Source: an uncultured Hyphomicrobiales bacterium (GTDB lineage Bacteria > Pseudomonadota > Alphaproteobacteria > Rhizobiales > Aestuariivirgaceae). From it: a stretch of DNA of 32,262 nt. Of the stretch, positions 15,757 to 22,343 are shown piece by piece (position 1 is the stretch's first letter; each line of letters begins with the position of its first letter). The notes beneath the pieces were generated by a model. The model ran no database searches. It saw nothing but the letters and a program-made list of their open reading frames with translations, and was not told the origin of the DNA. The DNA lies in assembly GCA_902826365.1 (NCBI GenBank), contig CADEEO010000005.1, positions 1-32,262 of the forward strand, read 5' to 3'. The translations under genes and the position numbers were made by a program.

Positions 15757-15790
15757 TGGGGCCGCCGGCTAACTGCCGGTGGCCCCTTTT
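15757..15790 (+). terminator. Intrinsic terminator/attenuator hairpin between binding protein and permeases
   Basis: A 12-pair stem, GGGGCCGCCGGC (58-69 of this block) pairing with GCCGGTGGCCCC through one G-T wobble, has a five-base TAACT loop and is followed by TTTT. It stands 12 bp after the binding-protein stop and 21 bp before the permease ATG. Partial termination here would give more binding protein than permease; the 3' hairpin would also stabilise the upstream message. Confidence 0.85.
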
Positions 15791-15807
15791 CATTGAGCGG
15801 GGGGAGC

Positions 15808-16767
15808 ATGGCGGACGCAAAGGCAGGAGCTGGCAACGCTATCGTTGGCATGGGCCGCGGTTCCTATGCCATGTTGCTGGTGTTTTTCCTGGGGCCTGCG
15901 GTCGTCATCTACACGGTCTTTTCGATCTATCCCCTTCTCGCCACGATCTTCAATTCGCTCTATTTGCGCCAGCCTGACGGGGCCTATATCTTCAATGGAC
16001 TCGGCAATTTCCAGACGCTGCTTACCGACACCACATGGTCGGCGCCGTTCTGGAATGCCTTCCGTAACAATTGCTATTTCTTTCTGATACACATGCTGGT
16101 TCAAAATCCCATCGGGTTGGCGCTTGCCGCCATGCTGAGCCTACCACGATTGCGCTTTCGCGCCACCTACCGCACTCTGATCTTCATGCCCACGATGCTG
16201 TCGGTGGTGATTATCGGCTTCACCTGGCAGTTGATCCTCTCGCCGCTCTGGGGCATTTCAAAAATGTTCCTCAACGCCTTCGGCCTGGGATTTCTCTTTG
16301 CACCATGGCTTGGCCAGGAATCCACCGCCCTTATCACCGTCTCGCTGATTTCCGTGTGGCAGTTTGTCGGCATCCCGATGATCCTGATCTACACCGCCTT
16401 GTTGGCAATCCCCGAGGAGCTTATCGATGCGGCGACGGTCGATGGCCTCAACCAGTTCCAGGCCTTTATCTGGGTGAAGCTGCCCTTGATTTTCCCTACC
16501 ATTGGCCTCGTGTCGGTTCTCACCTTCGTCAACAACTTCAACGCGTTTGACCTGATCTATGCCATGAAAGGGGCGCTCGCCGGGCCCAATTTCTCGGCCG
16601 ACATCATGGGCACCCTGTTCTACCGCACGTTTTTTGGAAACCAGTTGCAACTCGGCGATCTCTCCATGGGTTCAACAATCGCTACCATGATGTTCCTCAT
16701 CATTCTCATTGGCATCATGTGCTATCTTTTCCTCATTCAGCGCCGCATGCAGCGCTATTCCTTCTGA
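15808..16767 (+). CDS. CUT1 sugar ABC transporter permease, MalF-like
   Basis: 319 residues with about six membrane segments. The BPD_transp_1 EAA loop is seen as EELIDAATVDGLNQFQ (near 205-220), the site that contacts the ATPase. The first long hydrophobic segment (about 20-45) follows a short cytoplasmic lead. ATG 15808 is chosen, with GGGGGGAG just upstream although tightly spaced; an in-frame TTG at 15793 lies in the terminator region and an ATG at about 15850 is also conceivable. It pairs with the next permease to form the heterodimeric channel. Confidence 0.9.
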   Translation: MADAKAGAGNAIVGMGRGSYAMLLVFFLGPAVVIYTVFSIYPLLATIFNSLYLRQPDGAYIFNGLGNFQTLLTDTTWSAPFWNAFRNNCYFFLIHMLVQNPIGLALAAMLSLPRLRFRATYRTLIFMPTMLSVVIIGFTWQLILSPLWGISKMFLNAFGLGFLFAPWLGQESTALITVSLISVWQFVGIPMILIYTALLAIPEELIDAATVDGLNQFQAFIWVKLPLIFPTIGLVSVLTFVNNFNAFDLIYAMKGALAGPNFSADIMGTLFYRTFFGNQLQLGDLSMGSTIATMMFLIILIGIMCYLFLIQRRMQRYSF

Positions 16768-16775
16768 GGCTTGAG

Positions 16776-17603
16776 ATGCGGAAGCCAGCCAGCGCCATCG
16801 CAGTTCACGGCATCCTGATCCTCTATACGGCCTTGGCCCTGTTCCCCATCATTCTGGTGATCATGAATTCCTTCAAGGCGCGCAAGGCGATTTTTGGCGC
16901 GCCCCTCGCGTTGCCAACGCCTTCGACCTTCTCGCTCATCGGCTATGACAAGGTTTTCGGCGACAGCTCAATCGTCAGCTATTATCTCAACTCGATCACG
17001 GCCACTGGCGGCACGATTTTCTTCACGCTCCTGTTCGGCGCCATGGCCGCCTGGGCGCTTACTGAATACAAGTTCCGCTGGAACACGCTGCTCACGCTTT
17101 TCCTTGCGGTAGGCATCATGGTGCCAATCCGCCTGGGTTCAGTCGCCATTATCCAGCTCATCGTGGAATTGAACCTGATCAATACCCTTACGGCATTGAT
17201 CCTCGTTTACACCGCACAGAACCTGCCGTTGTCGATTTTCATCCTGTCGGAATTCATCGCCCAGATCCCGAAGGATTTGCGCGAAGCCGGGCGCTGTGAC
17301 GGCCTCAGCGAATACAGCATCTTTTTCTACATCGTATTGCCCTTGATCAGGCCTGCCATGGCAACGGTTGCCGTGTTCACCATGATTCCCGTCTGGAATG
17401 ACCTGTGGTTTCCGCTCCTGCTGGCGCCAACCGGCGGCAAGCAGACGATCACGCTCGGCATCCAGCAGTTCCTCGGCCAATACATCACCGACTGGAACGC
17501 CGTGCTCTCGGCGCTTTCCACGGCGATCATCCCGGTCCTCATCCTCTATGTCGTCTTTTCGCGTCAATTGATCCGGGGCCTCACCTCGGGCGCAGTCAAA
17601 TGA
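16776..17603 (+). CDS. CUT1 sugar ABC transporter permease, MalG-like
   Basis: 275 residues, about six membrane segments, with the EAA loop PKDLREAGRCDGLSEYS in the second half and the typical short C-terminus ending RGLTSGAVK. ATG 16776 is preceded by GAGG at six-base spacing and lies eight bases after the preceding permease stop. An upstream in-frame ATG at 16719 would overlap that gene by 49 bases and lacks support. It is the second half of the importer channel. Confidence 0.9.
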   Translation: MRKPASAIAVHGILILYTALALFPIILVIMNSFKARKAIFGAPLALPTPSTFSLIGYDKVFGDSSIVSYYLNSITATGGTIFFTLLFGAMAAWALTEYKFRWNTLLTLFLAVGIMVPIRLGSVAIIQLIVELNLINTLTALILVYTAQNLPLSIFILSEFIAQIPKDLREAGRCDGLSEYSIFFYIVLPLIRPAMATVAVFTMIPVWNDLWFPLLLAPTGGKQTITLGIQQFLGQYITDWNAVLSALSTAIIPVLILYVVFSRQLIRGLTSGAVK

Positions 17604-17610
17604 GTGCCCC

Positions 17611-18678
17611 ATGTCGGAAGTGAAGATCGAAAAACTCTGCAAATCCTATGGCCCCGTCGAGGTGCTGAAGGACATTGACCTCACGGTGGAGGATGGCTCC
17701 TTTGTCGTGCTTGTCGGCCCCTCGGGCTGCGGCAAGTCCACTTTGCTGCGCTCCATCGCAGGGCTCGAGCCCGTCAATTCCGGCAACATGACCATTGGCG
17801 GCAAGCAAGTGAACGACCTGCCGCCGGCGCAGCGCGAAATCGCCATGGTGTTCCAGTCTTATGCGCTTTATCCGCACATGGATGTCTACAACAACATGGC
17901 CTTTGGCTTGAAATTCGCCAAGACGCCCAAGGCGGAAATCGATGCGCGGGTGAATGAAGCGGCCCGCATTCTGCAGCTGGAGCCACTACTGAAGCGGAGG
18001 CCGCGGGAACTTTCCGGCGGCCAGCGCCAGCGTGTGGCCATCGGCCGTGCTATTGTGCGGAAGCCCCAGGTGTTCCTGTTCGACGAGCCCCTGTCGAACC
18101 TCGATGCGGCGCTCCGCATCAACACGCGTGTTGAAATCGCCAAGTTGCACAAGATGCTGAAGGCCACCATTATGTACGTCACCCATGACCAAGTCGAGGC
18201 CATGACGCTCGCCGACAAGATCGTGGTGATGAACAACGGCCGCGTCGAGCAGGCCGGAAGGCCGCTCGAACTTTATTACAAGCCCAACAATCTGTTTGTT
18301 GCCGGTTTCATTGGCTCGCCGGCCATGAACTTCCTGCCCGCGCAGGTGAAAAAGGGCGGCACTCTCGCATTATCCGATGGGCAGGAATTGAAAGCGACAC
18401 TCCCCTCCTCGTGCAAAACCGGCGATTCAGTGACCCTTGGTTTCAGGCCGGAGCACATGACACTTGGCGGAACGGGAAATTTCGCGCTCACGGGGACAGT
18501 CGACATCATTGAACGCTTGGGCGAGTCTGGTTTTGCCCATGTGCGTTTGCCTTCCGGCCAAACGATCATTGCCGAGGTACGCGGCGATCCCCGCACAAGT
18601 TCCGGCCAATCAGCAAAACTGACTTTCAATGCTGAAAATCTTCACATCTTCAATGCGGAAGGCCGACGCCTGGGTTGA
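17611..18678 (+). CDS. CUT1 sugar ABC transporter ATP-binding protein (MsmX/UgpC type)
   Basis: 355 residues. Walker A GPSGCGKST (36-44), Q-loop Q82, signature LSGGQ (134-138), Walker B FLFDEP (155-160), switch His192, and a C-terminal TOBE/regulatory part from about 240, as in MalK and UgpC. It energises the two permeases and completes the transporter. It starts seven bases after the permease stop and closes the rightward operon. No convincing intrinsic terminator was seen in the roughly 100 bp that follow. Confidence 0.94.
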   Translation: MSEVKIEKLCKSYGPVEVLKDIDLTVEDGSFVVLVGPSGCGKSTLLRSIAGLEPVNSGNMTIGGKQVNDLPPAQREIAMVFQSYALYPHMDVYNNMAFGLKFAKTPKAEIDARVNEAARILQLEPLLKRRPRELSGGQRQRVAIGRAIVRKPQVFLFDEPLSNLDAALRINTRVEIAKLHKMLKATIMYVTHDQVEAMTLADKIVVMNNGRVEQAGRPLELYYKPNNLFVAGFIGSPAMNFLPAQVKKGGTLALSDGQELKATLPSSCKTGDSVTLGFRPEHMTLGGTGNFALTGTVDIIERLGESGFAHVRLPSGQTIIAEVRGDPRTSSGQSAKLTFNAENLHIFNAEGRRLG

Positions 18679-18783
18679 GTTCTTGCCGCATTTGCCCGAG
18701 ATCATCGCCACCGCCTTAATTTCGACGGGAAAATGCTGCCGCAAAAATTTCAAACAAAACTATACAACCAAATCATAAGGTTA

Positions 18784-18858
18784 TGGCTGGGGCGGGAGGG
18801 ATCGAACCTCCGTATGGCGGAATCAAAATCCGCTGCCTTACCGCTTGGCGACGCCCCA
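18784..18858 (-). tRNA. tRNA-Gln (UUG)
   Basis: Reverse-strand cloverleaf of 75 nt including an encoded CCA. Acceptor TGGGGCG pairs with CGCCCCA; anticodon stem GCGGA/TCCGC encloses loop TTTTGAT with anticodon TTG (18826-18824); T arm GGAGG-TTCGATC-CTCC is intact. Confidence 0.96.
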
Positions 18859-18868
18859 AACGCTGCCC

Positions 18869-18897
18869 CCTATAGCCGAGCCACCCTGCCCCCGCAA
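18869..18897 (-). promoter_or_regulatory. Predicted promoter of tRNA-Gln
   Basis: Leftward TTGCGG (18897-18892), 17-bp spacer and TATAGG (18874-18869), ten bases before the mature tRNA 5' end. Four base pairs separate its -35 from that of the tRNA-Pro promoter. Confidence 0.5.
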
Positions 18898-18901
18898 CAA
18901 C

Positions 18902-18930
18902 TTGCACAGGGAATTCCCGGTGACTATAAG
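18902..18930 (+). promoter_or_regulatory. Predicted promoter of tRNA-Pro
   Basis: TTGCAC (18902-18907), 17-bp spacer and TATAAG (18925-18930), fourteen bases before the mature tRNA 5' end. Both boxes are close to the sigma-70 consensus. Confidence 0.6.
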
Positions 18931-18944
18931 CTGTGCCAAATTGT

Positions 18945-19021
18945 CGGAGTGTAGCGCAGTCTGGTAGCGCACCTGCTTCGGGAGCAGGGGGTCGGAGGTT
19001 CGAATCCTCTCACTCCGACCA
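18945..19021 (+). tRNA. tRNA-Pro (CGG)
   Basis: 77-nt cloverleaf with encoded CCA. Acceptor CGGAGTG pairs with CACTCCG; anticodon stem CCTGC/GCAGG encloses TTCGGGA with anticodon CGG (18979-18981); T arm GGAGG-TTCGAAT-CCTCT. A TTTTT run follows directly. Confidence 0.97.
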
Positions 19022-19031
19022 GTTTTTGAAT

Positions 19032-19643
19032 TCAGCGGCGGCCGAGAAGCGAGAAGGCCGCCGGGAATGCAAGGGCCGCCAGAACGGCCTTGATGATATC
19101 GCCGAGAACGAATGGCAGCATGCCCGTGGTCAAAGCAACTGCAATGGCCGACGCGACATCCATGCCCTTCATGACGCCAAGCCAACCAACTAGCCAAATC
19201 AGACCGGGGACGTAGACAATGGCGGCTCCCATCAGCATGGCGCCACTCAGCTTGAAAACATTGGCGCCCCAGCCTTTTTCGACGAGGTGGCCGACAAGGC
19301 CGGCGGCCAAAATGAAGCCAATGATATAGCCGCCCGTTGCGAGGATTTCGCCGGTGGGCAGGAACAGGCCGGCCTGGAAATTGGCGAAAACCGGAAGGCC
19401 GGCAGCGCCTTCAAGGGCATAGAGCGTCAACGTAATCGCGCCGAGCCTTGCACCATAGGCGGCACCCACGGCCAAAACAGCCAGGGTTTGCAGAGTCATT
19501 GGCACCGGAAGCATGGGCACGCTTACCTGGGCGGCGATGGCCACAATCGCGCTGCCAAGAATGGCCAGCAGAATGGCGCGGGTCCAGTTCACGGATGAAG
19601 TGGGCCAGAGACGGCCAGCAAGTGTAAGATTTGAAGTGCCCAT
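19032..19643 (-). CDS. bioY: Biotin transporter BioY
   Basis: 203 residues, about six membrane helices, BioY family S-component of ECF-type vitamin transport. Family segments seen are VPMLPVPMTLQTLAVLAVGA, GAAGLPVFANF and PTGGYIIGF-like TGGYIIGF, then a WLVGWLG helix. Binds biotin in the inner membrane; bioM and bioN are not adjacent, so it would use a shared module or act alone, as reported for some solitary BioY. ATG 19643 is preferred because AGAGGG lies about ten bases upstream; an in-frame ATG at 19679 would add a polar leader. The expected alphaproteobacterial BioR site was not found upstream. Confidence 0.9.
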   Translation of the reverse strand: MGTSNLTLAGRLWPTSSVNWTRAILLAILGSAIVAIAAQVSVPMLPVPMTLQTLAVLAVGAAYGARLGAITLTLYALEGAAGLPVFANFQAGLFLPTGEILATGGYIIGFILAAGLVGHLVEKGWGANVFKLSGAMLMGAAIVYVPGLIWLVGWLGVMKGMDVASAIAVALTTGMLPFVLGDIIKAVLAALAFPAAFSLLGRR

Positions 19644-19692
19644 TCGCGCGGTTCCCTCTAGCTTGGTTGCTGGTGGCAACTCCTTTAATTGG

Positions 19693-19702
19693 GTTGGCCA
19701 AC
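19693..19702. promoter_or_regulatory. Short palindrome between bioY and the MBL-fold gene
   Basis: GTTGGCCAAC is a perfect 10-bp palindrome in the 83-bp divergent gap. A smaller inverted repeat GTTGC-N5-GCAAC lies at 19666-19680. Short repeats like these can arise by chance. Confidence 0.25.
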
Positions 19703-19726
19703 GGGTGCAACCATGACTTTGGCCTT

Positions 19727-20614
19727 ATGAATAACATTGCGTTCGACAGGAATTTTGAACCGCCGTTCGGAACGGCTGTGGCGCTCTCGCCGCTGGTCAG
19801 ACGGATAACCTGCAACAATCCGGGGCCTTTCACGTTCACCGGAACGAATACTTTTATCGTGGGACATCAAAGCGTTGCGATCATTGATCCGGGGCCTGAT
19901 GACGAAGCCCATCTTGTGGCGCTCTTGAGCGCGGTGCGCGGTGAAACGGTCAGCCACATTCTGGTGACGCATACGCATATGGATCATTCGCCGTTGGCGG
20001 CAAAGCTCCGTGCGGCGACAGGTGCGAAGACTTACGGCGCGGTTTCGCCAGCAGAATCAAAGATGACTTCCGATATCCGGCTGGACGCCAGAGTTGACCA
20101 TGATTTCAGGCCGGATGTTTCGTTGCGGGATGGCGATGTGGTGGAGGGAAAAGGCTGGGCCCTGGAAGCGGTGTTCACGCCGGGGCACATGTCCAATCAC
20201 ATGAGCTTCGGTTTGAAGGCGGAAAAGGCCCTGTTGGTGGGCGATCATGTGATGGCCTGGGCCACCACGGTGGTGGCGCCGCCGGACGGAAACATGAATG
20301 ATTACATGGGGTCACTGCGGAAACTTCTGAAACGGGATGAGGCCATTTATTACCCTGCGCATGGGCCGGAAAAGCGCAAGCCCCTGGGGCTGGTGCGGGC
20401 AATCCTGGCGCACCGGAAGATGCGCGAGACAGCGATTTTCAACCGGGTGAAAGCAGGCGATGGCACGATTGGCGAGATCGTGGCGAATATCTATGCGGAT
20501 GTTGACCCGCGCCTGCATGGGGCGGCGGGGCTTTCGACCCTGGCGCACCTCCAATATCTTTTGGAAAAGGGACGCATTGAGGTGCGAAATGGACGATATA
20601 TTTCGACAAAGTAA
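19727..20614 (+). CDS. MBL-fold metallo-hydrolase (LACTB2-like)
   Basis: 295 residues. The metallo-beta-lactamase zinc motif HTHMDH is at 82-87, with further ligands His154 (TPGHMSNH), Asp173 (VGDHV) and His212 (PAHGP). A small helical/winged-helix C-terminal part from about 220 matches LACTB2-type hydrolases. These act on thioesters, RNA or other esters; substrate unknown. ATG 19727 is used because homologous proteins begin near the RITCNNPGPFTFTGTNT block and it leaves a divergent promoter gap to bioY. The frame is open to an ATG at 19631, but that would overlap the bioY start. Shine-Dalgarno is weak. Confidence 0.85.
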   Translation: MNNIAFDRNFEPPFGTAVALSPLVRRITCNNPGPFTFTGTNTFIVGHQSVAIIDPGPDDEAHLVALLSAVRGETVSHILVTHTHMDHSPLAAKLRAATGAKTYGAVSPAESKMTSDIRLDARVDHDFRPDVSLRDGDVVEGKGWALEAVFTPGHMSNHMSFGLKAEKALLVGDHVMAWATTVVAPPDGNMNDYMGSLRKLLKRDEAIYYPAHGPEKRKPLGLVRAILAHRKMRETAIFNRVKAGDGTIGEIVANIYADVDPRLHGAAGLSTLAHLQYLLEKGRIEVRNGRYISTK

Positions 20615-20677
20615 CGACCAAAAATGGAGCTTTAGCGAACCCTTGCACGACAAAAGATGGTCAAAATCGCGCGCGAG

Positions 20678-20709
20678 ATTATTCATACTAACATGTTAGT
20701 ATGAATAAT
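20678..20709. repeat. Perfect 32-bp palindrome between convergent genes
   Basis: Every position from 20678 to 20709 pairs with its mirror base; the core is ATACTAACATGTTAGTAT, flanked by ATTATTC/GAATAAT. It is AT-rich, can form a 14-pair stem with a CATG loop, and lies 63 bp after the MBL gene and 20 bp after the convergent kinase stop. It may be a bidirectional terminator or a TetR-type operator; it lacks the GC stem and U tract of ordinary terminators. Confidence 0.8.
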
Positions 20710-20729
20710 ACTGAACCTAAATTTGCAAT

Positions 20730-21287
20730 CTATAGTTGAAGTTTCTGCTTTATGAGTGTGGCGCATTCCTGGGGACCAAGGCCGCCGGAATCAACTTCAA
20801 GATCATATCTCTTGCCCCGGTGAACCCGGTCGTATTGCCAGCGCGCCAGGCCGATCATCCGGTCGCCACGCTGCCGTTCGCGGGCCTCCAGAACTTCAAG
20901 CGGCGCGAACACACTCACGAAAAAAGTCTCGAAGCCGGAGAGGAGCGCCTCGTATTCCTCCCGCTCGTTTTCCAGCATGACATCATCAACGATCAGATTG
21001 TTGCCCTGGGCCGCCATGGCAGCAATGGCATGGCGCATGCCGCGCAAGGCCCTTTCGCCGACTGGCCCGGTCTTGATGACAACCAGCGGCTTTCCATTTT
21101 CGGAAATTTCCTGAAAGGAAAAACCATCGGGATGATCCTGAAGGGACTCGGGCAGCATGGCGCAGAAGTCATCCATCTGGATATGCAGGAAAGGCTTGCC
21201 GGCAATTTTCTGTAATTCCTTCGCAATGGAACTCTTGCCAGAACTGCCGACGCCATTGAGAAGGATGATTTGAGCTGATCGGTTCAT
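20730..21287 (-). CDS. Chloramphenicol phosphotransferase-like kinase (CPT family)
   Basis: 185 residues. P-loop NGVGSSGKSS (11-20), the HIQMDDF segment (35-41) whose Asp aligns with the catalytic base of CPT, and the family's GDRMIGLARWQYDRVHRGKR block near 140-160. CPT of Streptomyces venezuelae phosphorylates chloramphenicol; most proteobacterial members have unknown small-molecule substrates, so a resistance role should not be assumed. The ATG is 14-65 bp from the divergent acetyltransferase, depending on that gene's start. No signal peptide; cytoplasmic. Confidence 0.88.
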   Translation of the reverse strand: MNRSAQIILLNGVGSSGKSSIAKELQKIAGKPFLHIQMDDFCAMLPESLQDHPDGFSFQEISENGKPLVVIKTGPVGERALRGMRHAIAAMAAQGNNLIVDDVMLENEREEYEALLSGFETFFVSVFAPLEVLEARERQRGDRMIGLARWQYDRVHRGKRYDLEVDSGGLGPQECATLIKQKLQL

Positions 21288-21352
21288 GGGCCAACGTTAA
21301 TATGAAGCTCCGCGCTTTGCCAACCCGGAGCGGACGGGATAGTTTGCCGGGA

Positions 21353-21814
21353 ATGACTTTGCATCCTGAAGCAATCCTTGAATTGGCGGGGCCGGCGCAG
21401 CTTGATGAGTTGCTGCCGCTTGTTGCGGCCTATCATGCGTTTGAAGAGGTTGAAACTTCGGCAGAGCAAAGAAGAGAGTCGGTCGGCAAGTTGCTGCGGG
21501 ACAAGAACCTCGGCGAGATATGGCTGGTGCGGAAAATGGACCGCCTCATCGGCTATATCGCGGTGTGCTACAGCTATTCCATAGAGTTCGGGGGACGTGA
21601 TGGGTTCATTGACGAATTTTATGTGGATGCTTCCGAACGCGGCATGGGCATCGGCGGGCGCGTGCTGAAGGAGATCGCCGCGCTGCTGCGGGCGCGCGGG
21701 ATCGTCGCGGTTCACCTGGAAGTGGACGGCGGGAACGGACGGGCAAGAGCGGCTTATGCGCGCGCCGGATTTTCAGCCCGCGACAAGTATCATGTGATGT
21801 CGCTGGTATTATAA
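21353..21814 (+). CDS. GNAT-family N-acetyltransferase
   Basis: 153 residues. The GNAT fold is shown by IDEFYVDASERGMGIGGRVLKE-type motif A (the acetyl-CoA loop, RGMGIGGR) and by VHLEVDGGNGRARAAYARAGF, the usual C-terminal motif B. It would acetylate an unidentified amine. ATG 21353 is chosen because it leaves room for divergent promoters; an in-frame ATG at 21302 would leave only 14 bp to the kinase gene. Neither has a strong ribosome site. Confidence 0.82.
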   Translation: MTLHPEAILELAGPAQLDELLPLVAAYHAFEEVETSAEQRRESVGKLLRDKNLGEIWLVRKMDRLIGYIAVCYSYSIEFGGRDGFIDEFYVDASERGMGIGGRVLKEIAALLRARGIVAVHLEVDGGNGRARAAYARAGFSARDKYHVMSLVL

Positions 21815-21826
21815 GAGAAGAAGCGA

Positions 21827-22189
21827 TTAGCTGCCATTCTTCACGAGCAGCAACGCTTTGCGCAAGTCTTCAACGCTGTAGGGCTTGTTCAGGACAGGCG
21901 CACCTGGAAAACGGCGCAGCAGCTCCGCCGAAGAATCGCCAGTGGCGATGATGAAGGGAGTGCCTCGTTTAACCAGCGCGTCACCCACCGGCTCAATGGT
22001 GGAGTCCCTGAGCCTGACATCGAGAATAGCAACGTCAAAATCCTGGCTGGCCAAGAGTTCGAGGGCTTCGCTTACTCTTGCGGCGGCGCCAACGACCTTG
22101 CAGCCCAAATCGCCGAGGTTTTCTTCAAGCTCCATAAGAAGCATCGGCTCATCCTCGGCAAGGAACACCCGCATATCCTGCAAAATCAT
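21827..22189 (-). CDS. Single-domain response regulator (receiver only)
   Basis: 120 residues, one CheY-like receiver domain and no output domain. Acidic pair AEDE (11-14), phospho-acceptor Asp57 in AILDVRL, Thr83 in IATGD and Lys102 in LNKPYS are all in place. ATG 22189 is preferred; a TTG at 22219 and an ATG at 22174 are in frame. It is divergent from the hybrid histidine kinase by 154 bp, so it may be a phosphorelay partner of that kinase. It ends 12 bp from the convergent acetyltransferase. Confidence 0.88.
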   Translation of the reverse strand: MILQDMRVFLAEDEPMLLMELEENLGDLGCKVVGAAARVSEALELLASQDFDVAILDVRLRDSTIEPVGDALVKRGTPFIIATGDSSAELLRRFPGAPVLNKPYSVEDLRKALLLVKNGS

Positions 22190-22343
22190 CGGCTTTGGCC
22201 ATTTGCCAAAAGATTGCAACCCGCCAGCACATACATTAGCGTGCGTTTCATCAAAAGACCCCTCGCCTCAACCGAGGCACCTGAAGCCTTACACCACTTC
22301 TGAGCCATTACAAGGATTTACGTCTAAAAATGAGAAGTGCCAG

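Noticed and set aside
18679..18783. Intrinsic terminator after the rightward importer operon
   Set aside because: No stem with a following T run is visible; the stretch seems to hold nothing else recognisable.
19037..19062. GC-rich hairpin near the bioY 3' end as a terminator
   Set aside because: The stem lies inside the bioY coding sequence and no T run follows it on either strand.
19631..19726. N-terminal extension of the MBL-fold protein that looks like a signal peptide
   Set aside because: It would overlap the bioY start and consume the divergent promoter region; homologous proteins of this type are cytoplasmic and start near 19727.
21885..22343. N-terminal extension of the hybrid histidine kinase
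   Set aside because: It is antisense to the response regulator, is Ser/Arg rich without domain, and would precede the first membrane helix by about 150 residues.
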